Part shown: positions 24,005 through 35,260 of the stretch, piece by piece
How positions within the stretch are numbered: the first letter of the stretch is position 1
Layout: each line of letters starts with the position of its first letter
DNA from: Ostrinia nubilalis
Taxonomy: Eukaryota > Arthropoda > Insecta > Lepidoptera > Crambidae
Assembly (NCBI RefSeq): GCF_963855985.1
Contig: NC_087106.1
Coordinates: 13,780,012 to 13,844,011, forward strand
Reading direction: 5' to 3'
Length of the DNA stretch: 64,000 nt
Translations under genes and position numbers: made by a program
The notes under the pieces: generated by a model
Seen by the model: only the letters and a program-made list of their open reading frames with translations
The model's database searches: none
What the model was told of the DNA's origin: nothing

Positions 24005-24112
24005 GTCGTGTGTGTTCTGAGTGGGGTCGTAGATGAGCTCTCCAAAGCGGTCTACTCGGATATCCGTGGACGGCAGCAGAATCTGACACTCGGAGTCGAA
24101 ACGGAACTGACC
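24005..24112 (-). CDS. rg: Neurobeachin alternative exon E7b
   Basis: A second version of E7. It reads GQFRFDSECQILLPSTDIR, then VDRFGELIYDPTQNTHD. The first 14 residues parallel E7a (SQFRFDNECNISLP), so the exon was tandemly duplicated. Acceptor GGCAG at 24113-24117 follows a T-rich tract. Donor GTAAGA is at 23999-24004. 36 whole codons, phase 0 at both ends, so it can replace E7a between E6 and E8. A weaker donor (GTAGAC at 24050-24055) would give 57 nt, exactly the length of short E7a. It could also be a decayed exon, but it has no stop and both splice signals remain. Confidence 0.6.
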
Positions 24113-24299
24113 CTGCCACCACAAGGACAATAGCAAACGGACACGTGTTAAAATATTCACACAATTGTGGCAAAGTGCTGGGAATCCGAGTGGTACACTT
24201 AAGCCGGTGCAACTTGTGTGACCAGTCGGTTTCAGACAATACAAAAGCAGGACAAATGTACAAAAAACTAGATAAGAGCGAGCGGCGCGCCATGCTTAC

Positions 24300-24545
24300 A
24301 CGCTTGCATGCTTCAATATCTACGAGCAGGGAAGCATGCGCCGCGGCAACTTCGCGCGCCTCGTCGGCCAGGCGCCTTCCTCGAGGAGTGGCGTCTTCCT
24401 TCACAACTACACATGCTTCGTCGGTATCTGCGCTCCTGGTATCTTCGTCTGGCGAAGCGGGCTCGGGGGGAGAGTCGGGAGATAAGGAAGAGGTCTCAGG
24501 GTCAGGGGAATCAGCACTTTCAAGCGCGGGAGCGGGCTCGCTCAC
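24300..24545 (-). CDS. rg: E7a long-form extension (alternative donor)
   Basis: Reading through the E7a donor stays open for 82 codons to a second donor, GTAAGC at 24294-24299, again in phase 0. The residues are not random: VSEPAPALESADSPDPETSS begins an acidic Ser/Pro-rich stretch, and an Ala-rich helix-like end ADEAREVAAAHASLLVDIEA-CKR follows. The block is clearly GC-richer than the flanking intron. The short form ends NHKR and the long form ends ACKR, so both rejoin VLYDGKL of E8 in the same way. I infer an alternative 5' splice site adding a disordered loop to the lectin domain edge. Confidence 0.6.
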
Positions 24546-24602
24546 CCTTTTGTGGTTCTCCGGCAAACTGATGTTGCATTCGTTGTCGAATCGAAACTGA
24601 CT
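24546..24602 (-). CDS. rg: Neurobeachin exon E7a (57 nt)
   Basis: A 19-codon exon: SQFRFDNECNISLPENHKR. It fills the gap between E6 (ending LGPGYK) and E8 (starting VLYDGKL), the position of the family segment that reads F-F--E--I-L-E-HK. Acceptor CACAG at 24603-24607 follows a T/C tract. Donor GTGAGC is at 24540-24545. Phase 0 at both ends. It forms the last strands of the ConA-like domain. Confidence 0.88.
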
Positions 24603-24955
24603 CTGTGTCCAGGGTTAGCAAGAAAAAAGGCATATCGATATGTTACTTTATCTTAAGTTATTGCTAAAATGTTACTTATATTTTTGGCAGTTGTGCTAAA
24701 TCCTAAATAGAATTTACAATACTTAACCTTTCACTTGAAAAAAATCTAAAATCTGGCGCGGACTCCACCTAATTAGAATCCGAGAAATATTGGCTTCAAG
24801 TAGCAGTTAAATTAATTTGTATAATAAATTGCGAACTATAACCGATATCCCTCTCTGTTCAATTAAGTACTGTTTTAATTCTATTAATTCCACATGATCT
24901 AAATCCGATTACTGCCAAAAATACAATCATCCAGGTAAACGAACCAACTTCATAC
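24603..24955. other. Intron between E6 and E7a
   Basis: A 353-bp AT-rich intron. A pyrimidine-rich tract (rc of 24606-24640) precedes E7a. No repeat seen. Confidence 0.6.
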
Positions 24956-25102
24956 CTTATATCCGGGTCCTAGCCTATGCATGGCACATATCTGGTGGGT
25001 GGTGAGTGCCTCCCCGAACAGGTATATTGCCGCCATCTGTCCGCAGAACACCCTCTCCTCGTCCAGCTCTGCGGTGGCGCCGATGTAGCATTTGTCGAAA
25101 GG
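24956..25102 (-). CDS. rg: Neurobeachin exon E6
   Basis: A 147-nt exon of 49 codons: [20 protein letters not shown], then [20 protein letters not shown] and MHRLGPGYK. The FDKC-IG and RVFCGQ--A-Y-F-EAL signatures identify the ConA-like lectin domain of neurobeachin. Acceptor TTGCAG is at 25103-25108 and donor GTATGA at 24950-24955. Phase 0 at both ends. Confidence 0.97.
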
Positions 25103-26753
25103 CTGCAACAAAATCAATTTTAAAATAAAAGTTGCTATAGGTCGCTCAAGGAAAGTTGAGGCGAGCACATACTCACGCGCACGCTGATGTAACATTTGAA
25201 TACAGAACACAGCACATTCCACATTCAAGTTCATACACTAGCTACCTCGGTCTTGGTAATATCTTGGTCGCAAACAGCGTATACTCAGACAAATCATTGC
25301 TTATGTTGATGAATTTAATGATGGCCTCAACTCTTGTTGTGCGACTTATACTTCGTGTCATAAACTTGATAAATATTTTAAGCGTACTGAACGTGTTAAT
25401 GAACAACCAAGCTAGACGTGTACGAAAGTTCTAGATTGATTTAGGTTGTAGGGGTTAGTTCCCTTACACTTGGTGGTAAGTAGTAGTATGTTGATGTAGT
25501 TAAGTTAGAATGTAGTAGTTGAGTACAAATAGGATAAGTTGTTCGGGAGCGGAATGTTAAATGAAAGTGTCCGTCACCGATGAGCGTGTTTATTGCACTG
25601 AAAAATATTATAACAATTGAGTTAAGCGTTGACGGTAAAATGCGGTGTCGGCGAAATATAAAATGTCGAGTGTGCTCGTACATAGGTAATTACCCAAAAG
25701 AGTAGTTAATTATTCAATTACATAGCCTGTATGTGGGCGAAGTCATCCGTGAGCGACACGTGACAGATCTGGAGTAAGTATAAGACTAAAATAACTTCGT
25801 TTCATTTGCCATTTCAGTCTTCTTATTATTAACTTAACACACCTACATTAGGTATACATTGAAGCTGGCTTAGCATCAAATTATGAAAAATTAAGCTCTG
25901 GCCCCTAACGACGTGAAAATGGCCCCTAATTCAAAATTAACCGCTTAGCTTCCACCGCCGAGCCCATTAGCCGTGAGACCCGCGGACCATCGAAAACGTG
26001 TTTACTGTTTATACATGCCCCTGCGCATTATTCCGGGACCTCCGCTTTTTGGGGAATTTGGGTAAATTTACCCATTTTCAGTGAAATATTTAAAATTTAA
26101 AATGTTCACTCACGTCGACAAAGTTTGGAGTTTGGCGCTTGTTTTAAAACACGCGAACTAGTTTAAAACGAACTAATTTTGTAGCAGTACATAGTGCTTT
26201 TAACTTTTAACATAAAACCAAAGTTATACGATAAAAAATATTATTTACTCCAAACAAGGCAGAGATGGCAGCCAGGTATGTTCCAGAAAAGAATTTTAGT
26301 GGCTATGACACGTAACTATGCCGCGTAGATAAGTACTATTACAAATTAAACTTAACGAAAAAAATCGATACTAATATAATTGAATAGAAGCTACACGATT
26401 CAGAAACTATTACACAAAGAAAGCCTTTGAGCAGAAAATTTCTGTATCCACCGTAATAAGCGTTACAAAGAAAACTTTGCTAGGAGAGGCCACGCTTGGC
26501 TGCCGATAAGAACGTTCTCAACTTTCGAGATCGCCTCAAGACTTCAACTTGTAACTTCTGATGTAAAAGGAACTATTTTTAACCGCAATAGGTCTAGACG
26601 GGGTTACTCCGAAGAACGTTCTCCTAAGTTTCGAATGTAGCTGTATGTAGCATTCTCTCTCACGCAAAGCAAGATGCCAACATGAGTGACGGTGACAGAT
26701 AGATCTGAAACACGTAAACAGCTTTTCGAGGTATCCCTACGAGTCCTGATATA

Positions 26754-27139
26754 CAGGGTGACTTTGAAATCGTTGGCATCCTTTTAATATGTATAAGACT
26801 CTACCTACTCATGATACATAGTGCATTCCCCAAATATGAGACAAATCCAATGAGATTTTTGTCATTAGTTTTACAATGTATTTGTATTAGTGTGCTCTTA
26901 AAAAGAGTTTAAAACTTTTGTACAGTCAACAGCACATCAGCCTATACATTTTGTTGCAAAATAACACTTAATACATTGAAATAAGATGTCAAACTAATAA
27001 AATTGATGTGCTGTCGTCCGTACAAGATTTTAAATATTGAAATTTTAACTCATTGGATTTGTCTCATATTTGGGGAATCTACTATGTGTCATGAGTAGTC
27101 TTATTTTAAAAGGATGCTAACGATTTCAAAATCACCCTG
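26754..27139. mobile_element. Tc1/mariner-type MITE with TA target site
   Basis: 386 bp between TA dinucleotides (26752-26753, 27140-27141). Long inverted ends: CAGGGTGACTTTGAAATCG and reading inward from the right CAGGGTGATTTTGAAATCG, continuing GTTgGCATCCTTTTA. The centre holds a second inverted pair (gtcaacagcacatcag / aattgatgtgctgtcg), which suggests a nested element. A partial relative is at 33218-33360. Confidence 0.85.
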
Positions 27140-29054
27140 TATACCTAGGTAGGTTTCGAATATTTTACTCGATAACCAACCGTCTTATACAAGAATTCGA
27201 TTAGGAGATAGGTATTCGAAGAGCGTACGTTTCGAAGTTAGGATTTATTGAATAACATTTGACTTCACTTTGAGTTGTAGTCTGGCTTTTTTAATCTTGT
27301 TTCATGTGTTCAAACTTGGAAAGTTAGATCCAATAGCATGATTGATAACATTTTATTTCTTGTCAATTTTGTTACTTCTGACACTATCTTGTAGTCTCCA
27401 ATTTCTATCAATCTTTATTTAATAAAAAAAAAGTTGTTTCCGCTGTCTGTTCGCTTAGATCCTTTATACTGTTTATACTGAGCAATACACCAAATAGTTT
27501 TGTTCTTATGCGCTAAAACCATGCACCCACCAGCGCGAGACTCCGAATATGCGCGCATTCAAAATGCCGCACAAAACCGCGCGAACTACCGCAAACTATG
27601 CGTGACCACGCGCCTGAATATTCATTATCCAACTTCCAACTAAAAAGCACAGAGGAATTTAATAACGGAATTTTTCATTTAAAATATCGCCCAAAGTATG
27701 GAACGGAAAAATTTCAATATTAAAACAACAAACTAGCAGTGACACCGCAGATATTCTGTTTGAAACCAAAAAAACCCGACTGCATGCTATTTTTAATTTC
27801 GATAGGTATTCGTGGAATTTCACTAACACAATAACTGCAAAAGGACAACTAGAAATATCATTTTTGTCAATAATACTCGTATTCGTGTGAAGGAAGGTAT
27901 TTATTCATCTACATGCTATATAATACAACAAGCCAATTTACGTCGATACATTAACTAGAGAGAGAAAAATGTAAATGATGTGACAGGGCTTTTTAGGAGC
28001 AGTCAGTGGAGTTTTATAAACCCATCTAACAAAAACGTATGCTTCTTGCTTCATTCATACAAAATCTTTCGTGGGAGCTATAGATCTATTCCGTAGTGAG
28101 AGTAATTGAGGAGTCTACAGAAACGTCAATATTAACCTGCTTAATGACGTCACACTGGTAAAGGGAACTAGCTAAAACCATCCCGGCTAAAATAGATGAC
28201 GCTATTAAATTAATTTACTCGCGTATCCAAACATTTGAGCTAGTGGATGGACAGAATCTAACTACGAGAATCTCTGTTTGCTTTCAGCTGATAACACCTG
28301 ACAATCGTTAGAATCTTGTTACAAAGTTCATTAATCTTTTGTAAAGTTTTAAAGTACTTAAATTAAGGTGCACTGTGCGTATATTTCAAGACAAGTATCT
28401 CAATATTAGAAAGACACAATATATCTTCATGAACCACCCCCGATTGTCGCGCCCTGCCAACATTTGCATCGCGTCACTTGCTATAAATTGATCTAACGAC
28501 ACGCACGTGACGTCGCGGCATGTTCGCCGCAGATAACGAAATATATTATGCTAAGCTCCCACCGAGTTATGAGAGCCTGGTACTCCGACCAGGATTAAGG
28601 AGCTACACGAATGGGTTACAAAGCACCTCGTAAGGAATGAGAAAGGCGCAGGTTGAGATACTCACTTTACGAGGTGTGGCTTTGTATAGTAAGACTTCAA
28701 TTTAAAAGGTCTTAACCCCTTATAACCGGCAGTGTATTCTGCCGGTTACTTACCTGCCTACTACTGCCGTATCTCACATTAGAGTAATCCAGCGCGTGGG
28801 ATACAATGAACTCTTCTGAAAATGTCACACGTCCCACACAGGTTTCGCTAAATAACTATAGCTGAGTTTCACTTATCTACAAGGCACTATTTTGCGACAA
28901 AAAAAAAATAGTCTAATGGCGCTACACATCACAATGATAACCGACACTGTACGTGTAGTACGAGTACGTTAAATTCAATAGGTAAGTAACTAAATCAGAA
29001 GTCTTCAAGATTAAAAATTGTGTCACATCGCGGTTAGCTAAAATAACTGATAGC

Positions 29055-29249
29055 CACGATAGCCGAACGGTGAAGGGGTCGCAGTGACCGACTCGAGATC
29101 CGAGGAACGCGGCTTCAAATCCTACCGCCGCTCGACTATTGTGGTGAGCCCATTCGTAACACAAGCTTATTTATATTAACACGAGGGGCTAATGGGACTA
29201 TTACTAATTTGGGCAACACAAATTGCTAATATTCTTAAAAAAAAAACTT
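29055..29249 (+). mobile_element. tRNA-derived SINE family 2, copy 1
   Basis: Head cacgatagccgaacggtgaa has an A-box-like start and a degenerate B box, then a body with cgctcgactattgtggtgag and an A-rich tail (29238-29247). The better-preserved copy is at 32843-33041. Confidence 0.75.
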
Positions 29250-29345
29250 CAAATCACACGAACAAAATACGAAGGTACCTACCTCCTAAATAATGACAAA
29301 ATTCTTTCGATCTCCTAAAACCTAGTTGTAAAATACAAGCGATGC

Positions 29346-30083
29346 CTATCTCACTTCAAGACAGCATGTCTAAAATGTTACACAGAAGTCTATAATCTAA
29401 ACAGTCTACAATAAGTTCCAAAATAGCTTGGCACTTACGTCGTTGGTGGAGACGAACCAGGCCATCTCTGTACTGGAGGCGAGCTGGCCTTACACAGAAG
29501 TCTATGATCTAAGTAGTTTGCAATAAGTTCCAAAATACCATAAACACTTACGTCGTTGGTGGAGACGAACCATTATCTCAGTTCAAGACAGCATGTCTAA
29601 GAGTAGGCGCACACCGTTGATTTTTAGTTGGCCGATAGTTGTGCCCGATTTTAAATTGTATGAAGAATCGGCCAAATCGAATCGGCGTAGTGTGCGCACT
29701 CCCATACATGCCCATACTGATCAACTGCCCGACTAAACTATCGGCTGACGAAAAATCAACGGTGTGCGCCTACTCTAAAATGCTACACAGAAGTCTATGA
29801 TCTAAATAGTCTACAATAAGTTCCAAAATAGCTTGACCACTTACGTCGTTGGTGGAGACGAACCACTATCTTAGTTCAAGACAGTATGTCTAAAATGCTA
29901 CTTATGCTACACAGAAGTTTATAATCTAAACAGTCTACAATAAGTTCTAAAATAGCTTGACCACTTACGTCGTTGGTGGAGACGAACCACTATCTCAGTT
30001 CAAGACAGCATGTCTAAAACGTTACACAGAAGTCTACAATCTAAACAGTTTACAATAAGTTCCAAAATAGCTTGACCACTTAC
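29346..30083 (-). repeat. Tandem array of E5 exon-intron junction copies
   Basis: A unit of about 119-122 bp is repeated. It contains the last 21 nt of E5 (codons WFVSTND), the GTAAGT donor and about 95 bp of intron. Copied exon ends lie at 29439-29489 (51 nt, 17 codons), 29552-29572, 29845-29865 and 29969-29989. The real exon end is 30084. One unit was later split by a PIF-like MITE (29601-29775). All copies carry ACC for Thr where the real exon has ACG, so the array likely spread from one early copy. Confidence 0.9.
29601..29775. mobile_element. PIF/Harbinger-like MITE, copy 2
   Basis: 175 bp with perfect 25-bp inverted ends (gagtaggcgcacaccgttga...). It is flanked by a TAA target duplication (29598-29600 and 29776-29778). 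A 3-bp TWA duplication is typical of PIF/Harbinger. It interrupts a unit of the E5 junction array, so it is younger than the array. Confidence 0.88.
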
Positions 30084-30204
30084 GTCGTTCGTGGAGACGA
30101 ACCAGGCCATCTCTGTACTGGAGGCGAGCTGGCCGTTGACCAGGCACTTGATCTCGCTCTTCGTCCATCTGTTGTAGATGTACACCACCGCGATGGCGTA
30201 CCAC
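30084..30204 (-). CDS. rg: Neurobeachin exon E5
   Basis: A 121-nt exon. The first base completes an Arg codon split with E4. It then reads [20 protein letters not shown] and [20 protein letters not shown]. This is the family segment WY---IVHIYNRW--SEI-C-VNGQL. Acceptor CGTAG is at 30205-30209 and donor GTAAGT at 30078-30083. It ends in phase 0. Reading past the donor gives VSGQAILEL... and a stop, so use of the downstream copied donors would truncate the protein. Confidence 0.96.
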
Positions 30205-32636
30205 CTACGAATAAAATTAAAGCGTTAGTAGTTGCAGGAGGTGCTATTTTAGAACAAAAACTTATAATCACTGGTCAACAGTGTTTTTGTTGCCCTTGAT
30301 ATTGAAATGATTTTGTGTCAATTGAACGTCTTTTTCTGATTAAACTATAAATAGTAGAAAATTAAGCAAGTACTTTTTATAAAATCAAATTTTATCTAAA
30401 AAGAACCTCAAATTTTGTTCTGAATGGTTTTAATTAATTTACAGAGAAGTAAAAAGATTAAAAAAATGCATAAATAATGTTAGATTTCAGAGAAACCTTT
30501 TATGTATTTTTTTTAAATTAAATGTTGGGGGTCAATTTCCCTATGTGACCAACATTACTTAATCTGTCAGGAAACGATCTTATCTACCTTGATATCTTTA
30601 TTCCATCACTCTTACGTCTTGATAGAATCATTATACCTGCTCGTCACTGCAATTTCATAAAAATAAATAAACATCTACCCGTGACTGCGAAGAAAGTGCA
30701 GCTTAGCTATTATGCTCATATTTGCTTCGACATATTTTGCCCAATAAACTGTGTACAGTAGTACACATTTTATAAGGCGCGTCGTGAATCTTCGGCCACG
30801 CAGACAAGGACAAAAAAATTCCGATTATGTTCCCCGTCGCACTTACGCAAGCCCCGCCCATTTCATAATTACACTGCAGGCCAATTTTAACGGAAGTACG
30901 GGAAATAAAATATTTATCTTTTTGACAAAAAAAGTTTAATAGAGTATTTCAATAAATAAATAGACTTCTTAAAAAACAAATTATAAATACACTTGTGGTA
31001 CCCGTCGTTGTTCCCGATTTCCATAACACAAGTCCTTTTGCTAGATACTTTGGGATATTTGGGATCGATCGGAGCAATGTGTACGCGTCTAATACACTCG
31101 ACATCAAATAAATCGCACCTCCCGCGACAAGCATTTTCAAACGTATGCATTCCCACTTCCCACCAATATTGGCACCATTTAAAAGCCTAGTTCTAACCTT
31201 CATTTCATTAAAGGAAAGGTTTTTACCCCAAAAATGTGTCTCTAGAAGGATCCAGAGTCACTTCTTCAGAAAATAGGTAGTTACGCTAGAGCCAACTTTT
31301 ATGGCTATAAAACTGTTAAGTTGGGATTTATCGCTATCCATCTGTTAAAGAGGACACGTGAGATCATTATTTGGTCTTATAACCATAAAAATTGGTCTAA
31401 TTTATCCCACAGGTGGGCCCAAAGTAAGGTATTTTTTCAAGTCAAATTTATGGTATATGTTAATCATTTATTAAGAAATTAAATGTGTTTTTCTTTAAGA
31501 ATATTTATTGGGCTTTCAAATAACACCAATATTGTTGGGGCACCATGATTGTGTCACAAGAAAATCGTTAAAGTTCGCGTCACGGAAGGTGCGGTTTATT
31601 TGATGTTGAGTATATATATTTATTTATTTATTATTTTTGTGGGATGTATTTAATCCATAATTTAGAAATGTTAATAATTTATATGTTAATATTTGCATGC
31701 TAAATATAATTGTAGCGAATTACGATAATGCACTTTATTTTATTTATCATAACATCTTTAAGGCTTGGTATTTCTGCTAAAGTAGGTATTTCGCGCTGTC
31801 AAAATCTGCGCGCGCAATATTTCGCCGAAGACAGCGCGCCAAAGAGCTCTCGCAGCTACACAGTATAGAAATACGCAGTTTAGAAATACGCAGTTGGTTA
31901 GGTTAGGTTGACTTCCTTCCTTTCAAGCGTCACACTCACAGCACTTTCTAATACAAATCATATCCAAGTGATACAAATTAAAACAACTTTCAAAATTTTT
32001 GGGAATATATTTTAGAATCGAATAAATATAGAATATAACTGCCAAAGTAAACACGGTTCAAAGAGGCGTGGCGTCACCCGACCTTCCGGAAGTTCCGCGC
32101 CGGCGAAAAAGAATTTCAAGATTACGTCACCCGACCTATCGGTAGATCCTCGGGAGCTTGAGCGATTGAAAAAACATTTTATGATCAGTTACTCGTAGTA
32201 GCGATTATTTAGAGCTTGGATAATAAATTATAATTGTTGCAATTCACAAAGCTTTGCATGTGGTTAATTGCATCAATTTTGTTCAGTCTTTTTGTTTATT
32301 AATAAATAAAAATATCATACTAAAATTGCATACATATTTGTTTGTATTAGTCTGGGTGTTTTCTTTCCATAATTTATGTATAACGTATGTACGGGGCTCT
32401 GAATCGAAAATCACTATGAGCAATGAGCATCACACACTGTTTGTTACCTGAAGTGCATTACCGCAGCAAAATTTTTATAAATGTTTGTCCACTAATAGCA
32501 AAATTCGTTCAAATTATAGTTTTAAAGTTATTGGCTAGAAGATTCTTTTATCTTGCAGCTTAGACCTTTAGCTACAGACCTTAGACAGTATTTTTGAAAC
32601 ATTCTTACGCATGGTGGAGGAAGGGACGCTCTAGAG

Positions 32637-33056
32637 CAGTGGTTCTTAACCGGTGGTCCGCGGACCACTGGTGGTCCCTGGATGCATTCCAAGTGGTCCA
32701 CGATGTGCACTTGCACACCTTGGTCAAAACCACTTTTAAATGATTTTTGCAGTCAAACTGGTTTTGACCGATTATGAGGTGGTCCCTGACAAGACAGAAA
32801 TTTGGTAAAATGGTCCCTCATGACTTAAAGGTCAAATAAAATCACGATAGCCGAACGGTGAAGGGGTCGGACTGGCCGACTCGTGATCCGGGGAACGCGG
32901 GTTCGGTCCCCGCCGTCGCTCGACTATTGTGGTGAGCTCACTCGTGACACAAGAGTATTTAGCTTAGTACGAGGGGCTAACGGGAGTATTAGTAATTTGT
33001 GTAATAACAAATTACTAATCATCTTTAAAAAAAAAAAAAAAGGTTAAGAACCACTG
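32637..33056. mobile_element. hAT-type MITE with nested SINE
   Basis: 420 bp with inverted ends CAGTGGTTCTTAACC and GGTTAAGAACCACTG, flanked by a perfect 8-bp target duplication ctctagag (32629-32636, 33057-33064), which is diagnostic of hAT. No transposase. A SINE sits inside (32843-33041). Confidence 0.92.
32843..33041 (+). mobile_element. tRNA-derived SINE family 2, copy 2
   Basis: Head with A-box-like agccgaacggtgaaggggtc and B box gggttcggtcccc, body shared with 29055-29249, and a long A tail at 33027-33041. Inserted within the hAT element, so younger than it. Confidence 0.85.
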
Positions 33057-33217
33057 CTCTAGAGACTCAAAACTACAAGGATACACATGAACTCCAGTTT
33101 TAAATCCGTTAATATCTGCTGCATCTGCCATCTTTTTGGCTAGAAGATTCTTCTATCTTACAGCTTACACCTTTAGCTACAGACCTTAGACAGTATTTTT
33201 TATTATTTATTTGTGTC

Positions 33218-33360
33218 AGTGTGCTCTTCTAAAGAGTGTAAGACGATTGTATGTAGGTACTATTAAAATGTAATTTTAACTCATTGGTTTTGTCTCATAT
33301 TTGAGGAATGTACTATGTATCATGAGTAGAGTCTTCGTTTAAAAGGATGCGAACGATTTA
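33218..33360. mobile_element. Partial Tc1/mariner-type MITE
   Basis: Shares gtgctctt(c)t(aa)agagt, gtctcatatttgaggaatgt and aaaaggatgcgaacgattt with 26754-27139. One end is missing. Confidence 0.65.
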
Positions 33361-34984
33361 AATTTAAATAGGTAGACAAAATTGATAATTCTTAATTATC
33401 AAAAATTTAAGCTTTCTCCAGTAACACTGATATTATTATACTGTGACTCATCAAAGTCATCATTGTCAAAAATATTGACAAATCGCGAACTGTCACGGCC
33501 AAAAAACTGACACGCGTCCGTCCTCCGTAAGCGCCACCGCGCGACTGATTTAGATTGTCCAAGCCGTCACGGACGATTTTTCCACATTTTTTAACATAGT
33601 AACTAAATAAGACGCAATATAAAAATTTCATCCGTTAAAAGCCCTCAAGTTATTTCTGAACTTTAGTTTAGTAAAAGATTTAGAATCTCAAATCGCTTAT
33701 TTTAAAAATAAAACCATAAATAGAAAACGAATAGAGGTAACTTTGGGAATATATTCTATCGAGTCAACTTCATCAAATCGTGTTTCCATCCGTTAATAGC
33801 CCTAGAAAATATCCTCAACTATGCCCAATAAAAATCTTAGCCTTTAATTTTACTGTTTAGTACCTCAAAAATGAAAAATGAAAACCTCATTTTCGCCATT
33901 TTCTCTGCTACCCGGCCTTAATATACTGTACTCTACTAAATGGCAAATAAATATTTGAATTTCCGAATGTGAGAAGAGTGAATGCTGAATCTATGAATGA
34001 ATTGTGAATGAGTAGATGTACGGAGATTGGAGGCTCACAAAAATAAAACACTTTTTTTGCCACTAAGTGTACTTTTGTCAGCAACGCGTCTACGCACTCT
34101 AGAGTATGGCGGCTGACTAACATGTGTCACAGCGCGCGCAAACATGACACGCGGCGCGGACCAATACCGGCACAGGAAGAAGACGCGCCGTGCGTGGAGT
34201 ATCCCGATTGGTCAATAGCATTTCCCGCGCTACTTAAATTCGTCTTCTGCGCAGGTACATCGGTGAGCCTTATTAATTGTGTACTACTGTAGTTTAGTAC
34301 TTTCTAGTTACCTAAAAAAGATTACAATCAACACTAAACCTCTCCAAGCTTCACATACAGAATAAGTAATAGCTTTTTATAAGTTTGTGCATGTATATTC
34401 AAATTTGCCCACACATCTTGTTCCCAGTGAATTTTCTTTGCCCTATAGTTCCATATACATACAAAATGGGTATTAGACGTATAAGTGTAATGCGAAGTAA
34501 AAATCTAAGGCGTCCAGACAATATGACAAGTAATGACATCAATATTACTGTCATTACTTCCATCGGTAATGACATTCTAAATCTCCCCACATACAATTAG
34601 CCTTGTCGCACTATAACCGCCATTCCTTGATTCCAACCACCACATTGTCAGTGGTAATGACATTATTTTATCGTAATATCATTGTTACTGATAGAATCTG
34701 GTCCTATTACGTTTGAAATTGTGCAGAAAAACTAATTTGGTCCAGGTTCCTGGTCACTTATTAACAACGCATGTTACAAAGAGCCCATATAAATTGTTTA
34801 TCACTTAAATATTAATATCATAAAAACTAGAGCCAATTCAGTACTTTCGTAAATACATTCGTAAATTGTATGCTTCAAAGTATATAAATCCGAAGAAATA
34901 ACCAGGGCAACAAAAAAAAATTTTTTTTTGTTGAGCTGTGAATCGAATGTGATTTCGTCTATACAATCAAAAACATCCACCTGG

Positions 34985-35260
34985 ACATGAGCTCCCCTGG
35001 CTTACCTGGAAGTCTTTAAATAGACTTCGGACGCATGTTGGCCGTAGTAAGGACAATCTGGTCAGGTGGGGATTCTTGGATGGCTTAAACATGGAGTGCA
35101 GGTGCGGTTTTGTTCCCCAGTCGATGAAACACCTGATGTCGTGCTCTGAGTGCCCAAACAACTGCACTCAGGAGGATTTGATGAGTGCTACTGACAACGC
35201 CACTCTTGTGGCGGAGTTTTGGGCTGACACTGTGTAGGTTTGTTGTCGACACGAAAAGAA
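34985..35260 (+). pseudogene. Non-LTR retrotransposon ORF2 C-terminus, copy 2
   Basis: Better-preserved copy of 2487-2760. Reads WKSLNRLRTHVGRSK, WGFLDGLNMECRCGF, the KHLMSC cysteine cluster and VAEFWADTV with stop, with no internal stop in this stretch. The Cys-x-Cys-Gly and His-x3-Cys spacing suggests a zinc-binding tail. 5'-truncated. Confidence 0.7.

Larger units (their letters stand above)
25103..30083. other. Intron between E5 and E6
   Basis: A 5-kb intron. Contents: a Tc1/mariner-type MITE (26754-27139), a tRNA-derived SINE (29055-29249), and the tandem array of E5 3'-end copies (29346-30083) that includes a PIF-like MITE (29601-29775). 25110-26740 and 27150-29040 are mostly repeat-free with no gene seen. 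Confidence 0.65.
32532..33200. repeat. Direct duplication of about 70 bp around a hAT element
   Basis: The segment beginning tggctagaagattctt and ending gaccttagacagtattttt occurs at 32532-32599 and again at 33139-33202, nearly identical and in the same orientation. The hAT element lies between them, so the host segment was duplicated before or after insertion. Confidence 0.75.

Noticed and set aside
24145..24600. Plus-strand open frame of 151 codons
   Set aside because: It is the complement of the GC-rich E7a extension. The minus-strand reading continues neurobeachin and explains the open frame.
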